A DNA stretch of 27,469 bases from UBA993 sp964436815 (GCA_964436815.1 CAYTER010000029.1:1-27469), one strand, 5' to 3'; numbered from the stretch's first letter, positions 7,237 to 14,897 are shown. Program-made: numbers and translations. Notes: generated by a model from the sequence alone, not told the origin.

Positions 7237-8811
7237 ATGGAAGACAGCGTCTTAACGGTATTTTCGACAGCACCATGGATCCTACTGTTTTTAGGCATTT
7301 ATATGGTTGTCATTATCGCTCTCGGCGTCTTTTACAGCCGAAGGGTCCATGAATGTGACGACCTGGTGGTTTGCGGCCGTCAAATGAATTTTATCTTCAT
7401 GGTCCCCTCGATTATCGCTACCTGGATCTGTGCCGGAGCGATGATGGGAGCAGCCGGTTATGCCCTTCTTTACGGGATGCAGGGCATTATTTTTGATCCC
7501 TGGGCCCCGGCTCTCTGCATGGTCATTATTGGTATCTTTTTTGCCTACCGGATGCGCAAGGCAAAGTATACCACTGTCACTGACTTCTTCAATCACCGCT
7601 ATGGTCACTTAAGCGGTATGCTTTACACGATAATTCAGATTTTATCTGCCATCGCCTGGTTGGGAGGACAGCTGGTAGCCCTCGGCATTATCGTTTACCT
7701 GACCACCGGCTTCAGCATGAGCACAGCGGTGATCATCGCCACGATTGCCATAATTATTGTTACCGCTTTCGGTGGATTGTGGGCTCTTTCCCGCATTGAC
7801 ATGATCGGCTTCATCCTGATCATTGTCGGCCTGGTCATCCTTTTGCCTGCCGCCCTTGGACAGGTAGGCGGATTAAGCGGTTTGATCGAAAACGGTGTCA
7901 ACTGGGCTGAACTGCCAACCTGGTCAATGAGGATTGAAAGCGATCCCGATGTTGGCTATCTCGGCTATGCAGGACTCCTGGCAGTGCTGCTTTATATCTC
8001 GGCCTGGGCCACCCTATCTTTGGGGGATGTGCCGAGCCAGGTCCTGATGCAGCGCGCGCTGGCCGCCAAGGATGAAAAAACTGCCGTAGCCGGCTTTTTA
8101 ACCAGCGGCGTGCTCTATCTGACCATCGGCATGATGCCGGTACTGATTGGGATTGCCGTTTTTACTACCGGGATGTGGGATAATGTCGCTGATATTGAAA
8201 TGCAGGCCGAAAACGCCCTGCCCTGGGCCGCTTACAACTTCCTGCCGCCCTGGGCCAGTATTTTATTTATTGTCTCCCTGGCGGCGGCCATTGTCAGCAC
8301 CTCCGGCGACAATGTGCTGATTGTCTCCACCCTGGTCGGACACAACATTTACCGCTATTTCAGACCAAAAGCCGACAACGTGGAAATCCTGAAAATAGTG
8401 CGGATTTGCATCCCGATCACCGCTCTCCTGGCAATGTCAATCGCTCTTTACTTTGAAACGGTCTACAAACTGATTGTTTTATCCGGAGGAATCCAGCTGG
8501 CCACGATCGGAGCCGCCTACATTCTAGGATTCTTCTGGAAGAAAGCTAACAGTTACGGAGCGGTCAGTTCCTTTGTTACCGGTCTTGTATCCTGGGTACT
8601 GCTGTTCTGGTTCTGGGCAATGCCGGCTACTGATTTCTTTGAAGAAGATGCTATTTTCATCGCCATGGTACCAGCTGCAGTGATCAGTCTCTTAACCCTG
8701 ATCTTTGTTTCACTGGCTACTCAAAAAACCAACCCGCCGAAACCGATGCGGACTCTGGAAGGCGAGGACATGAGCAAAATGCCAAAATTCTTCTGGTCCA
8801 AGGGAGCATAA
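7237..8811 (+). CDS. Sodium:solute symporter (SSS family)
   Basis: The product is 524 residues of mostly hydrophobic sequence with about 13 predicted membrane segments, the usual layout of the SSS family. An early loop (YSRRVHECDDLVVCGR) matches the conserved region after the first helix, and later WxCxG and FGGLWA segments fit the family. It should take up a small organic solute with sodium across the cytoplasmic membrane. It lies 54 bases after the sulfur-carrier gene with no terminator between, so it shares the sigma-54 transcript and probably imports the substrate of the pathway. GGAAGG lies about six bases before the ATG. The solute class (amino acid, carboxylate, polyamine or other) cannot be fixed from the sequence. 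Confidence 0.93.
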   Translation: MEDSVLTVFSTAPWILLFLGIYMVVIIALGVFYSRRVHECDDLVVCGRQMNFIFMVPSIIATWICAGAMMGAAGYALLYGMQGIIFDPWAPALCMVIIGIFFAYRMRKAKYTTVTDFFNHRYGHLSGMLYTIIQILSAIAWLGGQLVALGIIVYLTTGFSMSTAVIIATIAIIIVTAFGGLWALSRIDMIGFILIIVGLVILLPAALGQVGGLSGLIENGVNWAELPTWSMRIESDPDVGYLGYAGLLAVLLYISAWATLSLGDVPSQVLMQRALAAKDEKTAVAGFLTSGVLYLTIGMMPVLIGIAVFTTGMWDNVADIEMQAENALPWAAYNFLPPWASILFIVSLAAAIVSTSGDNVLIVSTLVGHNIYRYFRPKADNVEILKIVRICIPITALLAMSIALYFETVYKLIVLSGGIQLATIGAAYILGFFWKKANSYGAVSSFVTGLVSWVLLFWFWAMPATDFFEEDAIFIAMVPAAVISLLTLIFVSLATQKTNPPKPMRTLEGEDMSKMPKFFWSKGA

Positions 8812-8835
8812 CCCGTTCCAACATTAGAAGCAATG

Positions 8836-8868
8836 ACCGCCGCCACTTTTAAAGTGGCGGCGGTTTTC
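8836..8868 (+). terminator. Hairpin between symporter and SDH2 (attenuator or partial terminator)
   Basis: ACCGCCGCCAC (8836-8846) pairs with GTGGCGGCGGT (8854-8864); the loop TTTTAAA can pair further. It is followed by only TTTT. No promoter is visible between it and SDH2 (8902), so it probably lowers read-through or protects the upstream message rather than fully ending the operon. Confidence 0.65.
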
Positions 8869-8901
8869 GCGGAATAAACAAAAAAAGTGGAGGTAACAAC
8901 A

Positions 8902-10173
8902 ATGAAACTAATGATTATCGGCGCCGGAGGTGTGGGGCAATCTGTTGCCAGGATCATCAAGCGGGCCGCCCAGGAAGGAGTGTGGGCTGAAAAGATAATT
9001 TTATCCGACTATAACCTGGATCGGGCCAATGCTGTAGCGGCCATGTGTGATGATCCCCGTTTCATCGCAGAACAAGTAGATGCCAAAAACCCCGGCCAGA
9101 TCAAAGAACTGGTTAAAAAACATGGCATCACCCAAATATTAAATGCGGTTGAACCTTCTTTCAATAAAACTATTTTTGATACCTGCCTTGAATGTGGCGT
9201 CGGTTATATGGACTGCGCCATGACCCTTTCGAAGCGGCACCCGGATAAACCTTTTGAACTGGCTCACATCAAGCTTGGCGATTACCAGTTTGCCAGGCAC
9301 GAAGAATGGGAAAAAGCAGGGTGCATGGCTTTGGTCGGCTCCGGGGTAGAACCGGGTATGGCCGATGTGTTTGTCCGTTTTGCGGCCAAGCATCTTTTTG
9401 ACACTATAGATGAAGTGAACATTCGCGATGGTGATAACTACGATATTCCCGGCCACGAAGGAGTGGCCTTCGGTTTCTCGATCTGGACCACAATTGAAGA
9501 ATGCCTTAACCCACCGGTAATCTGGGAAAAAGAGCGCGGCTGGTATTGTACTGAGCCTTTTTCCGAACCGGAGATTTTTTCTTTCCCCGGCGGCATCGGT
9601 GATGTCGAGGTTATCAATGTTGAACATGAAGAAGTACTGCTTGTACCCAGGGTTATCGATTGCAACCGGGTAACCTTTAAATTCGGCGTACCCCGCGAGA
9701 TGAGGGCCCTTTTGCTTAACCTGCAACAGTGCGGCATGGATGATGCGGAGCGCAAAATAAAGGTCGGAAACAGCGAGATTACTCCACGCGATTTCCTGGT
9801 AAAAGTGGTGCCCGACCCCCTGGAACTGGCTCCGAAAATGATCGGCAAAGGTTGCGCCGGAGCCTGGGTTACCGGCAATAAAGACGGGCTCAGGAGATCA
9901 GTATATCTCTACCAGGTAGCCGATAACCAGGAATGCTTTAAAAAATACGGCACCAATTCGGTTGTGGCTCAAACCGCTGTCGGACCGGTGATCATGCTGG
10001 AGCTGATCGCCAAAGGAATCTGGAACTTAAAGGGTGTTCACGGACCGGAATCCTTTGATCCCGACCCCTTTGTCGAGCGGCTGGCCAAATACGAATTCCC
10101 GGGCGGGATGCAGGAAAAAGACTCTGAATACAGCGAAATGCTTAACCGGAAAAAATTGCAGGAAACCCTGTAA
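8902..10173 (+). CDS. Saccharopine dehydrogenase-like oxidoreductase (SDH2)
   Basis: The product is 423 residues, with a Rossmann motif GAGGVG at residues 7-12 and a C-terminal saccharopine-dehydrogenase-type domain. It aligns by eye along its length with SDH1, for example xPGxxxxF...IRDGD, FPGGIGDVEV, VEHEEV, TPRDF, TGNKDG and FDPDPFVERL. Members catalyse NAD(P)-linked cleavage or formation of secondary-amine bonds. As last gene of the ferredoxin-AOR-carrier-symporter set it would produce, or act next to, the aldehyde used by the AOR. The ATG at 8902 is chosen because GGAGG (8889-8893) lies eight bases before it; a GTG at 8887 would overlap that site. Two paralogues under separate sigma-54 promoters suggest sequential or alternative steps. 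The exact reaction is not determined. Confidence 0.85.
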   Translation: MKLMIIGAGGVGQSVARIIKRAAQEGVWAEKIILSDYNLDRANAVAAMCDDPRFIAEQVDAKNPGQIKELVKKHGITQILNAVEPSFNKTIFDTCLECGVGYMDCAMTLSKRHPDKPFELAHIKLGDYQFARHEEWEKAGCMALVGSGVEPGMADVFVRFAAKHLFDTIDEVNIRDGDNYDIPGHEGVAFGFSIWTTIEECLNPPVIWEKERGWYCTEPFSEPEIFSFPGGIGDVEVINVEHEEVLLVPRVIDCNRVTFKFGVPREMRALLLNLQQCGMDDAERKIKVGNSEITPRDFLVKVVPDPLELAPKMIGKGCAGAWVTGNKDGLRRSVYLYQVADNQECFKKYGTNSVVAQTAVGPVIMLELIAKGIWNLKGVHGPESFDPDPFVERLAKYEFPGGMQEKDSEYSEMLNRKKLQETL

Positions 10174-10185
10174 TTTCGGGCATTA

Positions 10186-10223
10186 AAAAGCCGGCAGGTT
10201 AAACACCGGACCTGCCGGCTTTT
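10186..10223. terminator. Bidirectional terminator
   Basis: AAAAGCCGGCAGGT (10186-10199) pairs with ACCTGCCGGCTTTT (10210-10223). The stem is GC-rich with an A run on one side and a T run on the other, so it can stop SDH2 transcripts on the plus strand and the convergent redox operon on the minus strand. Confidence 0.88.
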
Positions 10224-10247
10224 ATCGATCTCAATTCTAAAGTGCTT

Positions 10248-10373
10248 TTACTCTTTGCCCTTAAGCTCCATCGGCTTATTGCAGCATACCAATATACCGA
10301 CGCCCTCTTCTTTTACCACTACAACGTTAGTACAAACCTGGCAATGATAGACCTGTTCTTTTTTTGTAGCCAA
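10248..10373 (-). CDS. Desulforedoxin-like small iron protein
   Basis: A 41-residue frame starting at TTG (10371-10373) reads MATKKEQVYHCQVC..., with C-x2-C early and a Cys-Cys pair plus NKPMEL near the end. This is the pattern of desulforedoxin and of the N-terminal FeS4 domain of desulfoferrodoxin, which bind a single iron through four cysteines (here 11, 14, 30 and 31). Such proteins work in electron transfer or superoxide defence in anaerobes; here the catalytic superoxide-reductase domain is absent. The start is supported by GGAAGGAG (10383-10390) nine bases upstream and by the good family match from the first residues. It follows the selenoprotein gene by 47 bases on the same strand and ends just before the shared terminator. 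Confidence 0.82.
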   Translation of the reverse strand: MATKKEQVYHCQVCTNVVVVKEEGVGILVCCNKPMELKGKE

Positions 10374-10420
10374 TTAAAGAAGCTCCTTCCTAAACAATCA
10401 AGCTTATAATAAGCTGGTTA

Positions 10421-10735
10421 TCAGCAACTGCAATCTCCGCAGCTGTTGCCCGGACTACCATCGTTGATGGCAAATCCACCACGCGGCCCATCATGATAAT
10501 CGATTGATTTTCCTTCCATGAAATGAGATATACCCTTTTCATAGACCACTTTCAGATTACCCAAATCTTCAACAATGTCTTTCTCTTCCTCGATTGACTC
10601 ATCCAGAGTCAGCCCGTAGCGGGGCCCACCTCAGCCAACACCGCTGACATAGATGCGCACATAGGCATCTTTCTTTTCTTCGCTGTTCAGGAATTCAAGG
10701 AATTTTTCCTTAGCCTTTTCGCTAACTGCAATCAT
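10421..10735 (-). CDS. HesB/IscA-like selenoprotein with in-frame UGA
   Basis: The frame is 105 codons with one internal TGA at 10631-10633 (codon 35) and a final TGA followed directly by TAA. If the TGA is selenocysteine the protein is 104 residues, with SGVG-U-GGPRYGL where IscA/HesB proteins have a cluster-binding GCSG segment, and a C-terminal CGDCSC. HesB-like proteins are an established selenoprotein family in prokaryotes. The reading frame, length and similarity continue cleanly across the TGA. A 6-pair hairpin with loop UGGAU lies 19 bases after the codon, as expected of a bacterial SECIS. GGGGAGG nine bases before the ATG supports the start. The likely role is iron-sulfur or redox chemistry in the cytoplasm, though the exact function of the family is unknown. 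A nonsense mutation is the alternative, but I think it unlikely. Confidence 0.85.
10595..10611 (-). promoter_or_regulatory. Candidate bacterial SECIS element
   Basis: On the coding strand TGACTC-TGGAT-GAGTCA forms six perfect pairs around a 5-base loop whose second base is G. The stem begins 19 bases, and the loop 25 bases, after the in-frame UGA. Bacterial SECIS elements have a small apical loop with a G in its first two positions at about this distance. SelB would bind it to direct selenocysteine insertion. Confidence 0.7.
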
Positions 10736-10775
10736 AATTTATAACCTCCCCTGTTTCTTAATCTGTTTTTGAAAA

Positions 10776-11063
10776 CTAATCTTTGAAAAGAACCCTGATT
10801 ACTTCTGCCGCCTCGTCGCTGGTTACCTGGTAGTAGACTTCCGTCCCTTTTCGCTCACCGCTGATAATACCCAGATCACGCAGCCTGCCCAGATGCTGGG
10901 ATACAGTTGATTGTGACATCTTGAGACAGTTCTGCATAGAAGATACATTGCAAGCATCACGCTGTAAAAGTTCCCGCACTATACATAACCTGACCGGGTT
11001 AGATAAAGCTTTTAACAATAACGCTTTTTTCTTGATCAAATCAAGCTCGCCGGCGATATCCAT
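10776..11063 (-). CDS. ArsR/SmtB-family transcriptional repressor
   Basis: The 95-residue product is a winged helix-turn-helix of the ArsR type. The LLKALSNPVRLCIVREL segment (about residues 17-33) is the family signature, LKMSQSTVSQHLGRLRDLGII is the recognition helix region, and GTEVYYQV is the wing. Cysteines occur at LCIV, DACN and QNCL, so metal or redox sensing through thiols is possible, but the classical ELCVCDL arsenic motif is absent. It is the first gene of a minus-strand operon with the HesB-like selenoprotein (40 bases on) and the desulforedoxin-like gene. An inverted repeat over its own -10 box suggests autoregulation. The inducing signal is not known. Confidence 0.9.
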   Translation of the reverse strand: MDIAGELDLIKKKALLLKALSNPVRLCIVRELLQRDACNVSSMQNCLKMSQSTVSQHLGRLRDLGIISGERKGTEVYYQVTSDEAAEVIRVLFKD

Positions 11064-11081
11064 AACAGGCCTCCCCTCGGT

Positions 11082-11114
11082 ATATTATTATATCATAATA
11101 TTACAATCATGCAA
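11082..11114 (-). promoter_or_regulatory. Promoter and operator of the ArsR-HesB operon
   Basis: On the minus strand TTGCAT (11109-11114) and TATAAT (11087-11092) are 16 bases apart, a good housekeeping-sigma promoter. A perfect 7-base inverted repeat, ATATTAT (11082-11088) and ATAATAT (11095-11101), covers the -10 box. ArsR-type repressors commonly bind AT-rich dyads in this position. Confidence 0.7.
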
Positions 11115-11133
11115 CTATAACTTTCACCTGGCG

Positions 11134-11640
11134 CTATTCGATTGTAAACTCCCAGGCACAGTAGCTGTCTTCAGGGTGCGGATCCGGCGGGCAGTGCAGG
11201 CATTTAGTTTTAATCCCCGGGTCAATGGTTTGAGCAAACCCGCTGTATTCAACGAGGCCAACCGGCTTGCAGGGAAATTCCGCCATATTTTTACGCTTCC
11301 GGGCTGATTGAACACGGCAGTCAAGCATTTTAAAAATTAATGTTTTTTGATCAGGCCTTTCAATCTGCTGTTCATTGATAAAGGCATAAAGCCGATATTT
11401 TAGGGCCTTTTCGAGCGCCGGCAACCCTCCTCCGGCCTCCAGGCCCAGGAGCGCCATAATCCGCCTGGCTTCGATTACTGTAAAATGCTCCCAGGCAGCA
11501 GCATCAAGCCTGATTGCTTCCTCCATGCCGTGAGCTTTCTCCACCTGCTGGAACCAGAGGCCGTCATGGGCCAGCCACCTTTTAGCAAAATCCTCCAGCA
11601 GCTGCTCCAGCTGCTCCCGGTCCAGGTGCTTATAAGACAT
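11134..11640 (-). CDS. DUF6125-like cytosolic protein
   Basis: The 168-residue product has no signal peptide or membrane segment. The N-terminal half is helical and carries WFxxVEKxxGMEEAIxLD...WExF, and the C-terminal half has conserved cysteines (FPCKPVGLVEY, CLHCPPDPHPEDSYCAWEF). I recognise it as similar to proteins filed under DUF6125, many of which are found in anaerobic Clostridia; no reaction is known to me. The cysteine-rich end could bind a metal or cluster. The ATG at 11640 is chosen because AGGTGA lies four bases upstream, while a TTG at 11673 would overlap the end of the alpha-glucosidase gene. It is the last gene of a minus-strand run behind the MATE and GH13 genes. Confidence 0.65.
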   Translation of the reverse strand: MSYKHLDREQLEQLLEDFAKRWLAHDGLWFQQVEKAHGMEEAIRLDAAAWEHFTVIEARRIMALLGLEAGGGLPALEKALKYRLYAFINEQQIERPDQKTLIFKMLDCRVQSARKRKNMAEFPCKPVGLVEYSGFAQTIDPGIKTKCLHCPPDPHPEDSYCAWEFTIE

Positions 11641-11669
11641 CCGATCACCTGCTTTCTGTCCTAAGAATG

Positions 11670-13382
11670 TCAAACAGTTTCAAAGAGGCAGCCTTCGTAA
11701 GGCTCAAGCAAAAATGCCGGCGATTCTTTCATCTTCGGACGATCCGGGGCCGTAGAAAAGATTAATTTCAAACCGCCCGAACCCTGATAGTCAATCCGGC
11801 GCTGCTCAGCGCTGAAATTAAGACAGATGAGCAACTCCTGATCTGCAGCTTTTCTAAGGTAACAGTAGCAGTCTGCGGGGATATTTTCTTCAACCGTCTG
11901 GTACTGCCCTTCAGTCAGGGCCGGCAGCTCCTTACGCAGCCTGATCAGCTGTTTATAAAGGTTTAGCAGTGAATGCTCATCTTTTTCCTGCACAGCCACA
12001 TTGCGCTTCTCCACTTCAGGCCCGAGCGGCAGCCAGAAATCAGGGGCTCCCGAAAAACCGCCCTTTACGCCCTCCTCCCACTGCATCGGGGTCCGGCAGC
12101 CATCCCGTCCGCGGTGCAAAGGATACCACTTCTGACCGATCGGGTCTTTAAGTTTTTCTTTTGGCAGCTTAGCTTCTTTCATGCCGATCTCTTCACCGTA
12201 ATAGATAAAGGGCGTACCCCGTACAGACAGAAGCAGCAGCGCGAGCAACCTGGCCCGTTTATCGGTCTGATCGTTATCTCCGTAACGGCTGATCGCCCTG
12301 ACAACATCGTGATTGCTTAAGGTATAGGCCGGCCAGGCTCCGGCTGGAATGGTTTTTTCCCACAGTTCGATACATCTTTTAAACGCGCCCGCTTTCCAGC
12401 GGCAGTGCAGCAGTTCAAAGTAAAAGTTCATGTGCAGTTCATCATTATTTTTACCGTAGTATGAGGCGATCAAATCCGGATCATCGGCCACAATCTCTCC
12501 GACACTGGTTACGGCAGGGTAGGCATCAAAAATACGGCGGAATTCTTTTAAAACCTGATGCGTCTCCGGCTGGTGCTGGTTATATTTTCGAACCTGCAGT
12601 TCCGGCAGGGAAAGCTTCTTCATCAGGTTAGCCAGCGGCAGCCTGTCTTTCGGATCTAACCCTCCCACCCGGTTAAGGCCTTTGATCAGTGTGGGATTAT
12701 CCCGAAACTGAGAATCCTTGCAGTAGATATGAGCAACGTCGAGTCTAAAACCATCGACTCCCCGATCGAGCCAGAAGCGGATCACATCGCCCACCGCTTC
12801 CCGCACTTCAGGATTATCCCAGTTTAAGTCAGGTTGTTCCTTCAGGAATGAATGCAGATAATACTGCCCGGTCTTTTCATCTAAGGTCCAGGCCCGGCCG
12901 AAAAAGTTATTACGCCAGTTGTTAGGCGGGTTTTTTGCGCCACCCCGGCCATCTTTCCAGATATACCAGTCCCGCTTCGGATTATCCTTAGAAGAGCGTG
13001 ATTCTATAAACCAGGGATGTTGGTCGGAAGTATGGTTAACAACCAGGTCAAGCATAACCCTGATTCCCCTTTGGTGTGCCTCTGCCAAAAGGTGATCGAA
13101 GTCAGCCAGTGTGCCGTAACGGGGATCTATGTCGCAGTAGTCGGCTACATCATAACCAAAATCACGATCCGGACTGGTAAAAAAAGGGCTGAACCAAATT
13201 GCATCCACTCCGAGGGATTGATCGGTGCCGTCATTTAAATAGTCAAGGCGGGAGATTATACCGGGCAGGTCACCGATCCCATCGCCATCGCTATCTAAGA
13301 AACTGCGTGGGTAGATCTGGTAAAACACTGCTTTCTTCCACCAATCTTCAGCACCGTCTATTTGCCGTACATCTTCTGCCAC
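11670..13382 (-). CDS. GH13 alpha-glucosidase (oligo-1,6-glucosidase type)
   Basis: The 570-residue product is a cytoplasmic glycoside hydrolase of family 13, with no signal peptide. It carries YQIYPRSF near the N-terminus, region I DLVVNH (112-117), QPDLNW (183-188), the nucleophile Asp215 in GFRLDVAH, acid/base Glu296 in VGEIV and the transition-state Asp359 in SNHD. These are the four conserved GH13 regions, all intact. The QPDLNW block and overall length fit alpha-glucosidases and oligo-1,6-glucosidases that release glucose from isomalto- or malto-oligosaccharides; trehalose-6-phosphate hydrolase is an alternative. The start is GTG with AGGTGG about nine bases upstream. It sits 19 bases after the MATE gene with no other sugar genes or sugar transporter nearby, so it may act on internal glycans or solutes. 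Confidence 0.92.
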   Translation of the reverse strand: MAEDVRQIDGAEDWWKKAVFYQIYPRSFLDSDGDGIGDLPGIISRLDYLNDGTDQSLGVDAIWFSPFFTSPDRDFGYDVADYCDIDPRYGTLADFDHLLAEAHQRGIRVMLDLVVNHTSDQHPWFIESRSSKDNPKRDWYIWKDGRGGAKNPPNNWRNNFFGRAWTLDEKTGQYYLHSFLKEQPDLNWDNPEVREAVGDVIRFWLDRGVDGFRLDVAHIYCKDSQFRDNPTLIKGLNRVGGLDPKDRLPLANLMKKLSLPELQVRKYNQHQPETHQVLKEFRRIFDAYPAVTSVGEIVADDPDLIASYYGKNNDELHMNFYFELLHCRWKAGAFKRCIELWEKTIPAGAWPAYTLSNHDVVRAISRYGDNDQTDKRARLLALLLLSVRGTPFIYYGEEIGMKEAKLPKEKLKDPIGQKWYPLHRGRDGCRTPMQWEEGVKGGFSGAPDFWLPLGPEVEKRNVAVQEKDEHSLLNLYKQLIRLRKELPALTEGQYQTVEENIPADCYCYLRKAADQELLICLNFSAEQRRIDYQGSGGLKLIFSTAPDRPKMKESPAFLLEPYEGCLFETV

Positions 13383-13401
13383 TATAACCAGCCACCTTTA
13401 C

Positions 13402-14835
13402 TTAGCCCAGGTTTTTAATCGTTGGTATCGATTCAAGCTTGCCCCAATCTTTATTACGGTAACGCAAATACAGAAATACTGAACTGACCAGGTACTGCAG
13501 CGCCGTGATCCACCAGATGTAATAGATTTCAAGATTCCAGATATAGATAGCGGCATAAATCAATGGCAGGCGGATCAACAGGTTCGTATAGAGTCCGATT
13601 TTGAAAGGACCCTTGGTATCGCCAAGCCCTTTTAAAGCCCCGGAAAAACCCATGGCGATGGCAATAAAAGGCTGTTCAAAAGCGGCAATCTGCAGGCAGA
13701 GTATACCCAGCCGCAAAACCTCCGGATCCGGCGGATCGAATAGGCTCATCACCAGGTAGGGAGCAAAGAAAAAGATTAAACCGAAAGCGCTCATTAAAAT
13801 TGTGGCTAAAACAACAGCCCAGTACCCGCTGTCACGGGCCTGTTTAATAAAACCGGCGCCCAGGCGCTGCCCGACCAGGGTAGTGGCGGCGATCGCAAAA
13901 GCCATTCCCGGCATAAAAGAAAAAGCTTCAGCCGCAATGGCGGCGGCATTGGCCGCAAATGCAACCGGTCCAAGGTAGGTCAGCCAGCCGGCAGTGATCA
14001 TCCGGCTCCCGTGATTAGTCAACTCTTCAGCCCCGGCCGGTATGCTTAACTTAAGGACCTTGGCGATCACTTTACGGTTTAGGGGAAAAAGCGAACGCCA
14101 GGAAAATGGCAACACGCCCCGATGTAATAAGAGATAACCAATTGATAGGATGAAACCAATCAACTGCGCTGAACCGGTGGCCAGGGCGGCCCCTTTAACT
14201 CCCAGTTCCGGAAAACCGTAGTGACCAAAAATTAACAGGTAATCGCCGATTACATTGTAAAGGTTGGCAATAAGGGCAATAATCATCGGCACCCTGGTAT
14301 TGCCGACACCGCGAATCACTCCGCTGGCCACAACAAGCGGCAGGTAGGCAAAGCCCCCGCTGACCAGGACATAGTAAAAGTATTCTTCAGTTAGCGCAAC
14401 AGTCTGGATGTCGCTGATAATGGAACTGAAAAGCTGCCGGTAAACCAGGAGGCTGACAGCGGTAAAAACCACGGTGATTAGTAAACTCAGTGAAAGCGCC
14501 TGCCCACCGGTATGGGCTGCCATTTTCAGATTTTTTGCCCCGGTATAGCGGGCCACCAGCGAGTTGGCCCCAATCCCCAGTGCGCCCAGGATAAATAGCG
14601 AGTTAAAAAGCACAATGGCCCCAAATTCAACAGCCGTCGCTTCGCGGGCTCCCAGCCGCATGACCATCGCCGTATCAAAGATCCAGACGAAGGTGTGGAG
14701 CCCCATTTCGATTACAACCGGCCAGGCCAGGATCAAAATGCTCTTTACCGGGTGGAAAGGTTTCTCGGTCCCGGAATTTATACTTTGCTCTTTCCCTGAT
14801 TTTTTGCGCGAAAAACGTAAGCTTTTTAAGTTCAT
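13402..14835 (-). CDS. MATE-family cation/drug exporter
   Basis: The 477-residue product has about 12 membrane segments in two related halves, the layout of MATE exporters that swap sodium or protons for organic cations. Typical parts are ILILAWPVVIEMGL at the first helix, GALGIGANSLVARYTGA, the FPELGVKGAALAT loop and GLGDTKGPF in the second half. A positively charged N-terminal tail of about 30 residues precedes the first helix. The substrate is unknown. GGTGG lies seven to eight bases before the ATG. It is the first gene of a probable MATE-GH13-DUF6125 transcript and is preceded by a promoter and a hairpin leader (14865-14975) that may attenuate expression. Confidence 0.92.
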   Translation of the reverse strand: MNLKSLRFSRKKSGKEQSINSGTEKPFHPVKSILILAWPVVIEMGLHTFVWIFDTAMVMRLGAREATAVEFGAIVLFNSLFILGALGIGANSLVARYTGAKNLKMAAHTGGQALSLSLLITVVFTAVSLLVYRQLFSSIISDIQTVALTEEYFYYVLVSGGFAYLPLVVASGVIRGVGNTRVPMIIALIANLYNVIGDYLLIFGHYGFPELGVKGAALATGSAQLIGFILSIGYLLLHRGVLPFSWRSLFPLNRKVIAKVLKLSIPAGAEELTNHGSRMITAGWLTYLGPVAFAANAAAIAAEAFSFMPGMAFAIAATTLVGQRLGAGFIKQARDSGYWAVVLATILMSAFGLIFFFAPYLVMSLFDPPDPEVLRLGILCLQIAAFEQPFIAIAMGFSGALKGLGDTKGPFKIGLYTNLLIRLPLIYAAIYIWNLEIYYIWWITALQYLVSSVFLYLRYRNKDWGKLESIPTIKNLG

Positions 14836-14864
14836 TTGCTTGCCACCATAAATTGTTTAAACAT

Positions 14865-14897
14865 AAAAATCGAGAAGGAAAGCCAAGCTCCTTCTCG
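14865..14897 (-). terminator. Terminator hairpin in the MATE leader (or end of the upstream gene)
   Basis: CGAGAAGGA (14871-14879) pairs with TCCTTCTCG (14889-14897), and on the minus strand the stem is followed by ATTTTTA. It lies 97 bases after the D-2-hydroxyacid dehydrogenase stop and 30 bases before the MATE start. Because a promoter is visible upstream of it, it could work as an attenuator of MATE as well as a terminator for the dehydrogenase. A second stem, AAATCTG/CAGATTT (14915-14938), precedes it. Confidence 0.65.

Noticed and set aside
9139..9726. 195-codon open frame opposite SDH2
   Set aside because: It is a shadow of a well-supported gene on the other strand, with no ribosome site or family resemblance.
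10421..10423. Final TGA of the HesB-like gene read as a second selenocysteine
   Set aside because: It would add one residue before TAA, but no suitable hairpin follows at the right distance; a tandem stop is simpler.
10631..10633. TGA as a pseudogene-causing nonsense mutation
   Set aside because: The family is known to use selenocysteine here, the frame is clean on both sides and a SECIS-like hairpin follows. A sequencing error cannot be excluded but is less likely.
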